Source: Bifidobacterium breve
Lineage (GTDB): Bacteria; Actinomycetota; Actinomycetes; Nanopelagicales; Nanopelagicaceae
Assembly (NCBI GenBank): GCA_945881945.1
Contig: CAMCVO010000002.1
Coordinates: 29,023 to 93,022, forward strand
Length of the DNA stretch: 64,000 nucleotides
Direction of reading: 5' to 3'
The position numbers and the translations under genes were made by a program. Numbering within the stretch: the first letter of the stretch is position 1; every line of letters begins with the position of its first letter. Below the pieces are notes generated by a model. The model did no database searches. It saw only the letters and a program-made list of their open reading frames with translations, and was not told where the DNA came from. Shown here in pieces: positions 1 through 9,104 of this stretch.

Positions 1-1666
1 CTCAATACAGGCTATGGGACCTCAATATCCAGAACTAATAAAGGATTCAGAGCGCATTTTATCTATCGCCCAAGCCGAAGAAGATTCATTTATTCAAACA
101 TTAAAAAGTGGAACAAGTATTTTTGATATCGCTGCTGAGGACTTAAAGAAGTCAAAACAAAAGGCAGTCTCTGGGGATACAGCATTTAAATTACATGACA
201 CCTATGGGTTCCCATTTGACCTCACCTTAGAGATGGCCCGCGAACAAGGTTTAGAGGTTGATGAGACAGGTTTTAGAAAATTGATGAAGGAACAGAAAGA
301 TCGAGCAAAAGCTGATGCAAAGCTTAAGAAAAGTGGTCATACCGATTTAACTGAATATAGGTCAATAATCGATGCAGCAGGTCCTACTAAATTTATTGGT
401 TATGAAAAAAACTCCGCCGAGGCAAAATTGACTGGATTACTAATCGCCGGTAAGAAATCTGGTGAAGCAAATATAGGTTCTGAAATCGAAGTAACTCTAG
501 ATCGAACACCATTTTATGCTGAAGGTGGTGGCCAATTAGCTGATGCTGGAAAAATAAAGTTATCAAATGGAGCTGTTATTCAAATTGATGATGTTCAGTC
601 ACCACTGCCAGGATTAATTGTTCACAGGGGAACGGTAATAAGTGGTCAGGTAAAGCAAGGTGATCAAGTACTAGCCGAGATTGATCTAGGGCGAAGAATG
701 GCGATCTCTAGAGCGCATACAGCAACTCATATGGTTCACAAAGCATTTCGGGAGGCTTTGGGAGAAACAGCCACACAAGCAGGCTCTGAGAATGCACCTG
801 GAAGATTTCGATTTGATTTTCCTTCAACAAGTTCAGTGCCCGATTCCGTATTAGCTGATGTTGAAAGTCGAGTGAATGAATTATTGATCGCAGATCTATC
901 GGTAGAAGCCCAGGTTATGACTCAAGATGCTGCTAAAGCGATGGGTGCGATGGCGCTATTTGGTGAAAAATATGGCGACCAGGTCCGCGTGGTGAGCATC
1001 GGCGATTGGGCCAAAGAATTGTGCGGCGGAACTCATGTAACAAGATCTGGCCAATTGGGATTGGTTAAATTGCTATCTGAATCTTCAATTGGTGCAGGCG
1101 TTAGAAGAATTGAAGCTTTGGTAGGGCACGATGCTTACCAGTTCTTAGCTAGAGAGCATGTCCTACTTAATTCTCTAACAGAAATTATTAAAGGAGTAAG
1201 AGCGGAGGAGTTACCGCAGCGAATCTCCGAGCTGGTTGAAAAAATGAAGATTATGGAGAAGGAGTTGGCGGTTGTTAGAAGTGCTAAGGCGATGGCTTCA
1301 GCTGCTGAACTTGTTAAGAAAGTAAAGCAGATTGGTCAAGTTAACTTATTAACCGCTCAATTGGAAAATGAAGTATCAGTGGATGACATGAGGTCTATTG
1401 CTATTGACCTGAAAGGTAAGTTGAGGAGCGGGGTGGTTGTACTTGCAACAATCAACAATTCAAAACCCATGTTGGTAGCTGCAGTATCTCCAGAGGCAAT
1501 AAAACTTGGTGTTAAAGCAGGAGAGTTAATAAAGGTTGGTTCAACCGTACTCGGCGGAGGCGGAGGCGGAAAAGATGACTTTGCCCAGGGCGGCGGAACT
1601 GAGCCGAAACTGATTGATCAAGCACTTACAGAAATTACGAAAGTAACAACCGGAAAGATTAGTTAA
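1..1666 (+). CDS. alaS: Alanyl-tRNA synthetase, 3' part (5' end outside window)
   Basis: This is the C-terminal part of the enzyme that charges tRNA-Ala. The frame is open to the left edge (from base 2), so the ATG at 14 is internal and most of the N-terminal aminoacylation domain lies upstream. About 555 residues are visible against roughly 880 in the family. Visible parts are the end of the tRNA-recognition region, the editing domain with its zinc motif (HTATH near base 715 and CGGTH near base 1022), and the C-Ala domain ending in a glycine-rich GGGGGGKDDFAQGGG segment. It heads the run alaS-ruvX-mltG-aroE, a common actinobacterial order. Its stop lies 8 bp before ruvX. Confidence 0.96.
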   Translation, partial: SIQAMGPQYPELIKDSERILSIAQAEEDSFIQTLKSGTSIFDIAAEDLKKSKQKAVSGDTAFKLHDTYGFPFDLTLEMAREQGLEVDETGFRKLMKEQKDRAKADAKLKKSGHTDLTEYRSIIDAAGPTKFIGYEKNSAEAKLTGLLIAGKKSGEANIGSEIEVTLDRTPFYAEGGGQLADAGKIKLSNGAVIQIDDVQSPLPGLIVHRGTVISGQVKQGDQVLAEIDLGRRMAISRAHTATHMVHKAFREALGETATQAGSENAPGRFRFDFPSTSSVPDSVLADVESRVNELLIADLSVEAQVMTQDAAKAMGAMALFGEKYGDQVRVVSIGDWAKELCGGTHVTRSGQLGLVKLLSESSIGAGVRRIEALVGHDAYQFLAREHVLLNSLTEIIKGVRAEELPQRISELVEKMKIMEKELAVVRSAKAMASAAELVKKVKQIGQVNLLTAQLENEVSVDDMRSIAIDLKGKLRSGVVVLATINNSKPMLVAAVSPEAIKLGVKAGELIKVGSTVLGGGGGGKDDFAQGGGTEPKLIDQALTEITKVTTGKIS

Positions 1667-1674
1667 ATAGCTGG

Positions 1675-2133
1675 ATGGAAATGAAAACACCAATCGCCCA
1701 GGGCCGTCGAATTGGTTTTGATTATGGAGAGAAGCGGATAGGAGTTGCTACCTCTGATTCTGAATCAATTCTTGTTTCACCTCATGCCACAATTAACAAT
1801 GACGCTGATTTGTATTTAAAAATCGGTGAGATTTTAAATGATGTACAACCTATATATATCGTGATTGGAAATCCAAAACACTTGTCTGGTGCAGACAGCT
1901 CAAAATCCCATGAAGCTGCCAGTTTTGCAGCGCTAGTTAGGTGTCTATATGAAGGTCCTATCTATTTGGTTGATGAAAGACTTAGCACTCAAGTTTCTTA
2001 TGCTCAGATGCGAGAAGCTGGTAAAAGTGCGCGAGATAGTAAAAGCGTTATTGATCAGATCGCTGCGGTGAATATTCTTGAAACTGCGTTGTTAAATGAA
2101 AAATCCAATACTTCGATCGGAAACCGTTTTTGA
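1675..2133 (+). CDS. ruvX: Putative pre-16S rRNA nuclease / Holliday junction resolvase-like YqgF
   Basis: 152-residue RNase H-fold protein of the RuvX/YqgF family, linked in other bacteria to 16S rRNA 5' end maturation and originally proposed as a Holliday junction resolvase. Family motifs are visible: the first acidic strand GFDYGEKRIGVA near residue 13, VDERLST near residue 100, and a C-terminal IDQIAAVNILE segment. The start could be ATG 1675 or the second in-frame ATG at 1681; no strong SD decides between them. Its TGA overlaps the TTG start of mltG. The position after alaS and before mltG is the usual actinobacterial arrangement. Confidence 0.9.
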   Translation: MEMKTPIAQGRRIGFDYGEKRIGVATSDSESILVSPHATINNDADLYLKIGEILNDVQPIYIVIGNPKHLSGADSSKSHEAASFAALVRCLYEGPIYLVDERLSTQVSYAQMREAGKSARDSKSVIDQIAAVNILETALLNEKSNTSIGNRF

Positions 2134-3125
2134 GAAAAATAATTCCTCCACTGGCGGTAGCTATAATTTTCACCTTATTCGCAATCTCAACCCATAACGC
2201 ATTCTTACTAAATGACTACCGAAATATTAGCTCTGCAGAAAAAGTTGAGATATTGATTGAACCTGGGGATACAGGGGTGAAGATCGCTCAAAAACTTAAA
2301 GAGTCTGGAGTGATTAAAGCAGAGAAGGTATTTATCAAAATTGCTATCAATGATAAGCGGGCAAATGGTATTTCACCTGGTTTACACGAGTTGGATTTAG
2401 GTATATCTGCGCAATCTGCATTGGAACAATTACTTGATCCAAAACGTAACCGCGGATTATTTGGTTTTGTTGAAGGACTTAGAGAAAATGAAATATTTGA
2501 TTTGTTGGCTAAGTCCAAATTAGTCACTGGCAAGTACTCGACAAATGCCAAGATCGATCCACTTTATAAGGCAAAAGATGTAGAAGGCTTTCTCTTTCCA
2601 GCTCAGTATTCGATAGTTCCTGGTACAACTTTTGATCAAGCAGTTGACCAAATGATTCAGCGATTTTATATATCAGCCAAGAAGAGCGGTATAGAGAATG
2701 GCTATCGAGGCTATTCACCTTTCGAATTATTGATAATTGCCTCGATGATTCAGTCCGAGGGGGATATTGTGGATTTTCCTAAGATAGCGCGGGTGATTTA
2801 TAACCGCCTTGAAATAGGCATGCCTTTGCAGATCAATGCAACCATTGATTACGCAACCAATACTCGTGGAAAAATAAGGCTCCCGTACAAGAGGTTGGAT
2901 ACGAATTCTAAATACAACACCTACAAGTATCGAGGGCTACCGCCAGGACCAATTAGCAATCCAGGTGAACAAGCAATGTCAGCAGCTGTTAATCCAGCAA
3001 ACGGGGATTGGTTGTATTACGTTACAGTCAAACCAGGAGATACCAGATTTACCAGATCTTTCGACGAATTTAATGTTTGGGCAAATGAATTTAGAAAAAA
3101 TGAAGATGCGGGGTTGTTTGGTTGA
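2130..3125 (+). CDS. mltG: Endolytic murein transglycosylase MltG (YceG-like)
   Basis: 331-residue membrane-anchored YceG/MltG protein. In this family it cleaves nascent peptidoglycan glycan strands at the membrane and so influences glycan length. One N-terminal membrane segment spans about residues 5-24. The catalytic block IASMIQSEGD, containing the presumed catalytic glutamate, is followed by ARVIYNRLEIGMPLQ and the ATIDYA segment, all typical of the family. The start is TTG, overlapping the ruvX stop (TTGA). The same arrangement joins its stop to aroE, so translation is probably coupled. Confidence 0.92.
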   Translation: MRKIIPPLAVAIIFTLFAISTHNAFLLNDYRNISSAEKVEILIEPGDTGVKIAQKLKESGVIKAEKVFIKIAINDKRANGISPGLHELDLGISAQSALEQLLDPKRNRGLFGFVEGLRENEIFDLLAKSKLVTGKYSTNAKIDPLYKAKDVEGFLFPAQYSIVPGTTFDQAVDQMIQRFYISAKKSGIENGYRGYSPFELLIIASMIQSEGDIVDFPKIARVIYNRLEIGMPLQINATIDYATNTRGKIRLPYKRLDTNSKYNTYKYRGLPPGPISNPGEQAMSAAVNPANGDWLYYVTVKPGDTRFTRSFDEFNVWANEFRKNEDAGLFG

Positions 3126-3919
3126 TTAAATTAGCAGTCGCTGGCTCGCCGATAGCGCATTCTCTTTCGCCACTTCTACACTCCACGGCATACCAAATGC
3201 TTGGCGTGGAAGCGGAATTTCTAGCTCACGAAGTTAGTGACCAGGATTTTGGAAACTTCTATTTTGAATCAAAAAATTCTCAGTATCGAGGCTTGGCACT
3301 GACCATGCCATTGAAGGAGATTTGTATTGGATTCATAGACAGGGTAGATCCAATCGCCAAACAAATCTCATCAGTCAATACTGTGATTTTCGAATCAACG
3401 GGAAGCATTGGAATTTCTACTGATTTGTTGGCATTTAAGAACTTGCTGCAACCATATTTTGGCAAGAAGATTGCAATCTTAGGGGCGGGCGGCACGGCCA
3501 GGGCCGCACTTGGCGCCCTTAAAGGTACAAACACCGATGTAACGGTGGTGACCAGATCGAAGGTCAGACATGATCAACTTCATGCAGCTCTGGCAGACTT
3601 AGACATTAATTTTCTGGATTGGCACAACTTTGACGAGATACAAGATCGTGATTTGATCATATCTACAACACCGGCAGGTGCCACAGATGGTCTATCAATT
3701 ATCTCAACTAAGGCGGATTTTTTTGAAGTTGTTTATCACCCATGGCCAACTGAACTAGCCAAACGTTATCAAAACCTCGGAAAACATGTAATCGGTGGGC
3801 TAGCTTTACTGGTTGAGCAAGCTTTATTTCAGATCAATTATTTCTCCCAAAAAGAGTTTGATTTTGATTCCATGAGGCGAGAGTTGCTTAAGGTTGCGTC
3901 GGAGGCGGTTAGAAAGTAA
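3122..3919 (+). CDS. aroE: Shikimate dehydrogenase
   Basis: 265 residues. It reduces 3-dehydroshikimate to shikimate with NADPH, step 4 of chorismate synthesis. The substrate-binding motif SPIAHSLSPLLH is at the N-terminus, the segment LTMPLKE carries the catalytic lysine, and the Rossmann motif GAGGTARA lies near residue 120. It starts at a TTG embedded in the mltG stop (TTGA). It is the first of five shikimate genes in this operon; aroG and aroA are not in the window. Confidence 0.95.
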   Translation: MIKLAVAGSPIAHSLSPLLHSTAYQMLGVEAEFLAHEVSDQDFGNFYFESKNSQYRGLALTMPLKEICIGFIDRVDPIAKQISSVNTVIFESTGSIGISTDLLAFKNLLQPYFGKKIAILGAGGTARAALGALKGTNTDVTVVTRSKVRHDQLHAALADLDINFLDWHNFDEIQDRDLIISTTPAGATDGLSIISTKADFFEVVYHPWPTELAKRYQNLGKHVIGGLALLVEQALFQINYFSQKEFDFDSMRRELLKVASEAVRK

Positions 3920-3964
3920 TCCACAGGAGTGCATCTAGTTCACAAATTTAAGTAATCTAAATGA

Positions 3965-4348
3965 GTGCTGCTAGAGATATTGGCGTTTATTTGGTTCACC
4001 AAAATAGCAATCTATGATGTTCAAGCTCACCTGATTAGAAATATCGACTTGGTAATCGTAGGCATACTTCTAATGCCTCTTCACTTTATGAATTGGAAAA
4101 TAGGGTGTTTTGGACTTGGCATATATCTCTTAATAAATCTAGTTAGTGGTTCAAAAATAGGTTATGGAGATATAAAACTTTCATTTATTTGTTCAATTAC
4201 CTTGGCCACAATTGATGAACTCTCAATTGCATTAACATCAACATGGATCCTTGCGGGTTTATTTGCATTGACTCAACCCCAAAGGAGTATTCCTTTTGCG
4301 CCATTCATGATAATTGGCACTTATTTCACAAAGATTCCACTGTTGTAA
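3965..4348 (+). CDS. Minimal prepilin peptidase-like membrane protein (A24 family)
   Basis: 127-residue hydrophobic protein with several membrane segments. It resembles the catalytic domain of type IV prepilin peptidases (peptidase A24). Both expected aspartates are visible: D18 in IYDVQAHLIRN and D69 in the GYGDIKL motif. The N-terminal methyltransferase domain of bifunctional PilD/PulO is absent. GTG 3965 is the likely start; an out-of-frame ATG sits at 3961. A small prepilin-peptidase gene between aroE and aroC is known in other actinobacteria, which supports the call. No pilin or secretion ATPase gene lies in the window, so the substrate is unknown. Confidence 0.75.
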   Translation: MLLEILAFIWFTKIAIYDVQAHLIRNIDLVIVGILLMPLHFMNWKIGCFGLGIYLLINLVSGSKIGYGDIKLSFICSITLATIDELSIALTSTWILAGLFALTQPQRSIPFAPFMIIGTYFTKIPLL

Positions 4349-4417
4349 GGGTTAATTGAGCGCAGGATAAGTGCCAGATCTGAGAGAATACTCCCATCAA
4401 ACTTGAGTGGAGATAAT

Positions 4418-5602
4418 GTGTTGCGTTGGTTAACAGCAGGTGAATCCCATGGCCCTGCCTTATCTGCAATTGTGGAAGGTATTCCAGCTCATGTGGAAAT
4501 CACCAGCAAAGATATTGATGCCGATTTATCACGCAGAAGATTAGGTTTTGGCAGAGGAGCTCGACAGAATTTTGAAGCTGACAAAATTACAATTACAGGT
4601 GGAATAAGACTTGGTAAAACTCAGGGCGGTCCCATAGCAATTCAAATAGCAAACTCAGAGTGGCCAAAATGGGAAAAGATTATGAGTTCTGATCCAGTTG
4701 ATGACAAGGAGATTAAAGATTTAGCTAGAAATGCACCTCTTACTAGACCTAGACCCGGACATGCTGACTTAGTAGGAATGCAGAAATTCAATTTTAACGA
4801 TGCTCGTCCAATACTTGAAAGGGCAAGTGCCAGGGAGACTGCGGCACGAGTTGCTTTAGGTGCAGTTGCACGTGCTTTTCTTAAACAAAGTGTCGGAATT
4901 GAAATATTGAGTCATGTCGTATCAATAGGAAAAGTTCATCTGCCAGAGGATTATCTATTGCCAAAAAGTATAGATCGTCAAAAAATCGACGCTGATCCCG
5001 TTCGTTGCATGGATAAAAAAACTAGTGATCAGATAGTTGCAGAGATTGAGTTAGCTCATAAAGAGGGCGACACGTTAGGTGGTGTAGTTGAGGTTCTAGC
5101 TTACAACCTACCTCCTGGACTTGGATCACACACTCATTGGGATAAAAGATTAGATGCCCGGCTAGCTGGTGCAATGATGGGAATTCAGGCAATTAAAGGT
5201 GTGGAGTTAGGTGATGGTTTTGCTTCTGCAACTAGACGTGGGTCTATTGCGCATGATGAAATTGAAAAGAATGATAAAGGCGCAATTGTTCGTAGGACTG
5301 ATCGAGCTGGTGGTACTGAGGGCGGTATGAGTAACGGAGAAATCTTGAGAGTTAAAGTCGCCATGAAGCCAATTTCAACCGTACCTAAAGCCTTAGACAC
5401 AATTGACACTAAAACTGGCGAAGCTGCAAAAGCTATTAATCAAAGATCCGATGTGTGCGCAGTACCTGCTGCCGGCATAGTTGCAGAGGCTATGGCAGCA
5501 CTAGTTCTTGCTGACGCAGTTTTGGAAAAATTCGGCGGAGATAGCGTTCAGGAAACCAAGCGCAATTTTGAAAACTATATTGCAACCCTAGAGATCAAGT
5601 AA
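4418..5602 (+). CDS. aroC: Chorismate synthase
   Basis: About 394 residues. It converts 5-enolpyruvylshikimate-3-phosphate to chorismate using reduced FMN. The N-terminal signature [14 protein letters not shown], the [12 protein letters not shown] segment and the later GGMSNGE and [11 protein letters not shown] blocks are all present. The frame extends upstream to a TTG at 4403, but family proteins begin close to LRW. A GGAG at 4409-4412 lies 5 nt before GTG 4418 and 8 nt before TTG 4421, so I place the start at 4418. Its TAA overlaps the aroK ATG (TAATG). Confidence 0.95.
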   Translation: MLRWLTAGESHGPALSAIVEGIPAHVEITSKDIDADLSRRRLGFGRGARQNFEADKITITGGIRLGKTQGGPIAIQIANSEWPKWEKIMSSDPVDDKEIKDLARNAPLTRPRPGHADLVGMQKFNFNDARPILERASARETAARVALGAVARAFLKQSVGIEILSHVVSIGKVHLPEDYLLPKSIDRQKIDADPVRCMDKKTSDQIVAEIELAHKEGDTLGGVVEVLAYNLPPGLGSHTHWDKRLDARLAGAMMGIQAIKGVELGDGFASATRRGSIAHDEIEKNDKGAIVRRTDRAGGTEGGMSNGEILRVKVAMKPISTVPKALDTIDTKTGEAAKAINQRSDVCAVPAAGIVAEAMAALVLADAVLEKFGGDSVQETKRNFENYIATLEIK

Positions 5603-6117
5603 TGATTAAGAAGGTTGTTCTCATTGGCCCACCTGGGGCTGGAAAATCTACTATTGGCAAAGCACTAGCGAAAGAGATTGCTACCGAATTCATTGACAGT
5701 GACAGTGAGATTGAACGTATAACTGGGAAAAAAATATCTGATATTTTTGTTGAAGAAGGTGAGGCAGTTTTTCGAAAGACTGAAGTAGAGGTAGTAACTG
5801 CGCTACTAGATGGGTTTGAAGGGGTCATCGCACTCGGAGGTGGGGCACCAATCAATACTCAGATTCAAGAGGCACTAACTGGGGTTGACTTTCCAGTCAT
5901 CTTTATAGATGTATCAATTTCTCAAGCGGCGAATCGAATCGGATTCAACAAAGATAGACCTTTGTTGTTGATTAACCCAAGGCAGCAGTGGATGAATTTA
6001 ATGAGTGAGCGGCGTCCAATTTATGAAAAGGTGGCGTCGCAAACTGTTAATTCAGATAGCCAGAAACCGCATGAGGTAGCTAAGTTGATTAGTGAGAAAT
6101 TGAAGGCAAAGTTGTGA
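5602..6117 (+). CDS. aroK: Shikimate kinase
   Basis: 171 residues. It phosphorylates shikimate at the 3-hydroxyl, step 5 of the pathway. The Walker A motif GPPGAGKST is at residues 9-17. The shikimate-binding acidic pair sits in FIDSDSEIE, and the lid and glycine-rich region ALGGGAPI is also visible. It starts at an ATG sharing its first base with the aroC stop and ends by overlapping the GTG start of aroB, so aroC, aroK, aroB and aroQ appear translationally coupled. Confidence 0.95.
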   Translation: MIKKVVLIGPPGAGKSTIGKALAKEIATEFIDSDSEIERITGKKISDIFVEEGEAVFRKTEVEVVTALLDGFEGVIALGGGAPINTQIQEALTGVDFPVIFIDVSISQAANRIGFNKDRPLLLINPRQQWMNLMSERRPIYEKVASQTVNSDSQKPHEVAKLISEKLKAKL

Positions 6118-7139
6118 AAATTGTTAAGGTGAACGCTGAACGCGAATACCAGGTACAAATTGGAATTAATGCAGTTGAAAAAATCAATGAGATTTCAGAT
6201 TCGCACAATAAGGTTTTGCTGGTAGCTCCAAATTCTTTAATCTCAAAGTTCAAGATCAAACCAAGAGCAAACCTGAAAGTATTTGGCACAGCAGATGGTG
6301 AGAATCAAAAGGGTTTAGCTACGTTAGATCGTGTTTGGAAAAAATGCGCGAGTGAAGGCATTAAGCGTTCCGATGCAATTATTGGACTGGGCGGAGGGGC
6401 AACAACTGATTTAGCTGGATTTGCATCTGCCACCTGGATGAGGGGTATTGATTGGTATGCAATGCCAACCTCATTAGCAGGAATGGTTGATGCTTCAGTA
6501 GGAGGTAAAACTGGCATCAACGCAAGTTCTGGGAAAAATTTGATTGGAGCGTTCCATTCACCTAAGCAGGTCTTTGTAGATTTAAAATTTTTGGATCGAT
6601 TACCTGCGCGAGATCTTTCAGCTGGGATGGCAGAGGTTATTAAATGTGGTTTTATCTCTGATTATAAGATTTTGAATTTAGTGCAAGATGATCAAATTGA
6701 TTATGAATCTGTTATATATAGAAGTATCAAGGTAAAAGCTGAAGTTGTATCCCGAGATTTTAAGGAAAGTAAGTTGCGTGAAATTTTGAATTATGGTCAT
6801 ACATTGGGTCATGCAATCGAAAAAGAAAGCGGATATAAATTAAGACATGGCGAAGCAGTCAGCATAGGAATGGTGTTTGCCGCTGAGTTAAGTTCAGAAC
6901 TTGCAGGTTTAAACAAAGACGTAGTGGATTTACATCGTGAATTGTTGCGTAATTTCAGCCTACCAATTAATTATGCCGAGAAAAAATGGCCAAGGCTTTT
7001 GACTCATTTAACTCAGGATAAGAAAGTTAAAGGTTCTCGTCTTAGATTCATAGGAATTCGCAAAATTGGAAAACCTATTTGGTTTGAAGATGTTTCTACC
7101 AGCCAGCTCGCTAAGGTTTATGAGAGAATAGCCAAGTGA
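6114..7139 (+). CDS. aroB: 3-dehydroquinate synthase
   Basis: 341 residues. It is an NAD- and metal-dependent enzyme that cyclises DAHP to 3-dehydroquinate, step 2 of the pathway. The NAD-binding GLGGGATTDLAGF segment, PTSLAGMVDASVGGKTGIN, and the metal-binding blocks EVIKCGF, NYGHTLGHAIE and RHGEAVSIGM are visible. It starts with GTG in a GTGA overlap with aroK, and its own stop overlaps the aroQ GTG in the same way. Confidence 0.96.
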   Translation: MKIVKVNAEREYQVQIGINAVEKINEISDSHNKVLLVAPNSLISKFKIKPRANLKVFGTADGENQKGLATLDRVWKKCASEGIKRSDAIIGLGGGATTDLAGFASATWMRGIDWYAMPTSLAGMVDASVGGKTGINASSGKNLIGAFHSPKQVFVDLKFLDRLPARDLSAGMAEVIKCGFISDYKILNLVQDDQIDYESVIYRSIKVKAEVVSRDFKESKLREILNYGHTLGHAIEKESGYKLRHGEAVSIGMVFAAELSSELAGLNKDVVDLHRELLRNFSLPINYAEKKWPRLLTHLTQDKKVKGSRLRFIGIRKIGKPIWFEDVSTSQLAKVYERIAK

Positions 7140-7567
7140 AGATACTTATTCTTAATGGTCCAAATCTATCCAGATTAGACTTACGTGAACAGAAATATTA
7201 TGGAGAGATGGATTATGCACAACTTCAATCTGCTATCAAGCAGAAAGCTCAAGAAATGAAAATTGATGTTGAAATAAAACAAAGTGATAGTGAAAGTGAA
7301 CTTATCTCATGGTTGCATGATGCAGCTGATAAGAATCTACCCGTAATTTTCAATCCAGCAGCTTTTACGCATTATTCCTATGCAATAAGAGATGCGGTAT
7401 CAATGTTGACAGCCCCGGCGATCGAAGTACATCTTTCTAATCCGTTAAGCCGAGAAGAGTTCCGACATACTTCAGTTATCAGTGGGGTGGTTCAAGGAAC
7501 CATTGCAGGTTTCGGAGTGGATAGTTACCACTTGGCTTTAATCGCTATGCAAAAAATCATTGACTGA
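7136..7567 (+). CDS. aroQ: Type II 3-dehydroquinate dehydratase
   Basis: 143-residue class II dehydroquinase that converts 3-dehydroquinate to 3-dehydroshikimate. The N-terminal LNGPNLSRLDLRE motif, the loop containing the catalytic tyrosine (EQKYYGEM), FNPAAFTHYSYAIRDA, and EVHLSNPLSREEFRHTSV are all characteristic. It starts with GTG overlapping the aroB stop and is the last shikimate gene of the operon. A 65-bp gap follows before efp. Confidence 0.96.
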   Translation: MKILILNGPNLSRLDLREQKYYGEMDYAQLQSAIKQKAQEMKIDVEIKQSDSESELISWLHDAADKNLPVIFNPAAFTHYSYAIRDAVSMLTAPAIEVHLSNPLSREEFRHTSVISGVVQGTIAGFGVDSYHLALIAMQKIID

Positions 7568-7632
7568 CAGGGTAGACTGAGCACATCTCTTAAAGGAATA
7601 TTCGGAAAGTTTGATAATCAGATAGGGCAAAC

Positions 7633-8193
7633 ATGGCTACGACTAATGACTTGAAAAATGGCATGACTTTGAATTTAGATGGGCAATTGTGGAACGTGAT
7701 TGAGTTCCAGCATGTTAAGCCTGGAAAAGGCGGTGCATTTGTGCGAACAAAAATGCGTTCAGTTTTGTCTGGAAAAGTTGTTGAGAAAACTTTTAATGCT
7801 GGGGTAAAAGTTGAGGTGGCTTCAGTTGAGAAAAGAAATATGCAGTACCTCTATCGAGATGGTGAAGATTTTATGTTTATGGACTCCACTAATTACGACC
7901 AGATCTCGGTAAGTAAGCAAACAGTTGGAGAGGCTGTTGACTATTTATTAGAGAATGCAGGTGTGGTCGTTGCCATGCATGAGGGTAATCCGCTATTCAT
8001 CGAAATGCCTGCCTCGGTTGAGTTGGTAATTACCTACACTGAACCTGGTTTGCAAGGCGATCGTTCATCTGGCGGCACAAAACCAGCAACAGTAGAAACT
8101 GGAATTACAATCCAAGTTCCTCTCTTCATAAAGCAGGATGAGAAAGTATTAGTTGATACTCGAACTGGTGCATACCTAGGTCGAGCTAACTAA
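7633..8193 (+). CDS. efp: Translation elongation factor P
   Basis: 186 residues, the normal EF-P length. It relieves ribosome stalling at polyproline stretches. The KOW-like N-terminal domain carries the loop [10 protein letters not shown], with K32 at the tip where modification or direct contact occurs; no modification gene is visible here. The C-terminal OB domains end with the expected TGAYLGRA. A short AGGG at about 7624-7627 precedes the ATG. A GATAAT hexamer at 7613-7618 could be a -10 element giving a very short leader. It lies 2 bp before nusB. Confidence 0.96.
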   Translation: MATTNDLKNGMTLNLDGQLWNVIEFQHVKPGKGGAFVRTKMRSVLSGKVVEKTFNAGVKVEVASVEKRNMQYLYRDGEDFMFMDSTNYDQISVSKQTVGEAVDYLLENAGVVVAMHEGNPLFIEMPASVELVITYTEPGLQGDRSSGGTKPATVETGITIQVPLFIKQDEKVLVDTRTGAYLGRAN

Positions 8194-8195
8194 AG

Positions 8196-8603
8196 ATGTC
8201 TGCCCGCAATAAAGCTCGTAAGCGGGCCTTGGATTTTTTGTACGAAGCAGATATCAAGAAAGCCAATGCAACTGAACTATTTTCTAGCCGAGGGGCTAAA
8301 GAGTTGTCGCAAGAACCATATGTTTTAGTATTGCTAAACGGGGTTGCTGAGCATTTAAATAAAATTGATGAATTGATTATCACCTATGCCCAGGGTTGGG
8401 ATATGGATCGAATGCCACCGATCGATAGAAATATTCTTCGGATTGCGATATTTGAAATTTTGTGGGCCCAAGATATCGATCTTCAGGTAGCATGCGATGA
8501 AGCGGTGGAGTTGGCCAAGTCTTTATCAACCGATGAATCCTCAAGTTATATAAATGGTGTCCTAGGCAGAATCATTAAACTCAAGGATTCGATCGCAATC
8601 TAG
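8196..8603 (+). CDS. nusB: Transcription antitermination factor NusB
   Basis: 135-residue all-helical NusB, which with NusE/S10 binds boxA RNA during rRNA antitermination. The N-terminal ARKRALDFLYEAD segment and the C-terminal LRIAIFEILW and VACDEAVELAKSLSTDESSSYINGVLG blocks fit the family. The start lies 2 bp after the efp stop. Its TAG interlocks with the TAG of the convergent bldD gene (overlap 8600-8603), leaving no room for a terminator. Confidence 0.95.
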   Translation: MSARNKARKRALDFLYEADIKKANATELFSSRGAKELSQEPYVLVLLNGVAEHLNKIDELIITYAQGWDMDRMPPIDRNILRIAIFEILWAQDIDLQVACDEAVELAKSLSTDESSSYINGVLGRIIKLKDSIAI

Positions 8604-9049
8604 GCTGCCAGGAACTCAGCCTCTCTTAGATAATCAAGGGTTGCTACCTCATCGAGGTTTAGCAATAGCGAAAGAAATGCTAGATCATTATCTCGGATGG
8701 TTAGAATGTAACCATTCCAATCTTTGCGTCGATTACTCAAAACTCTGGTGAAATTACGTAGCTTTTCAGTTTGTGGCACTAGTGAAGCATTTATTTTTGC
8801 TAGGTCTAGAGTGATGTTTCTGGCTATAATTTTTGCTGTAGATTCGGGGAATAACTCACTAATTGGGACTTGATAGAAATCCATTAGTGCAATTGCTTTT
8901 TTGAGTGATATGGCTCGGTCAGATCTTTCGTATGAACCAACCACAACCGCCTTCCATTTTCCATTTGAGTGGTGTTCTACATCTTGTAGGCTCCACCCTT
9001 TTGATTTTCTGATTGCTCGTAACTGTTCTGCTGGGTTATTTTTGTTCAT
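8600..9049 (-). CDS. bldD: BldD-family DNA-binding regulator with c-di-GMP signature
   Basis: 149 residues. The N-terminal XRE-type helix-turn-helix domain (about residues 8-68) contains the BldD-typical stretch KWKAVVVGSYERSDRAIS. The C-terminal domain carries R108-K-D110, eight residues, then R119-D-N-D122. This matches RxD-X8-RxxD, the signature by which Streptomyces BldD binds a c-di-GMP tetramer. The homologue in Streptomyces is also between nusB and pyrR, so position supports orthology. Here it faces the opposite way and diverges from the pyr operon. TAGCCT lies exactly 6 nt before the ATG, suggesting a leaderless mRNA. No diguanylate cyclase is in the window. Confidence 0.9.
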   Translation of the reverse strand: MNKNNPAEQLRAIRKSKGWSLQDVEHHSNGKWKAVVVGSYERSDRAISLKKAIALMDFYQVPISELFPESTAKIIARNITLDLAKINASLVPQTEKLRNFTRVLSNRRKDWNGYILTIRDNDLAFLSLLLNLDEVATLDYLREAEFLAA

Positions 9050-9055
9050 GGGTGC

Positions 9056-9061
9056 AGGCTA
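9056..9061 (-). promoter_or_regulatory. Probable -10 element of bldD (leaderless)
   Basis: On the minus strand TAGCCT is followed by six bases and then the bldD ATG, so transcription would start at the A of the start codon. No convincing -35 hexamer is seen. The same TAGCCT-N6 arrangement occurs at pafB. Confidence 0.5.
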
Positions 9062-9104
9062 GCCACACCGTGATTTTGTTGATTTACGATATCCACAGCC
9101 GTTC

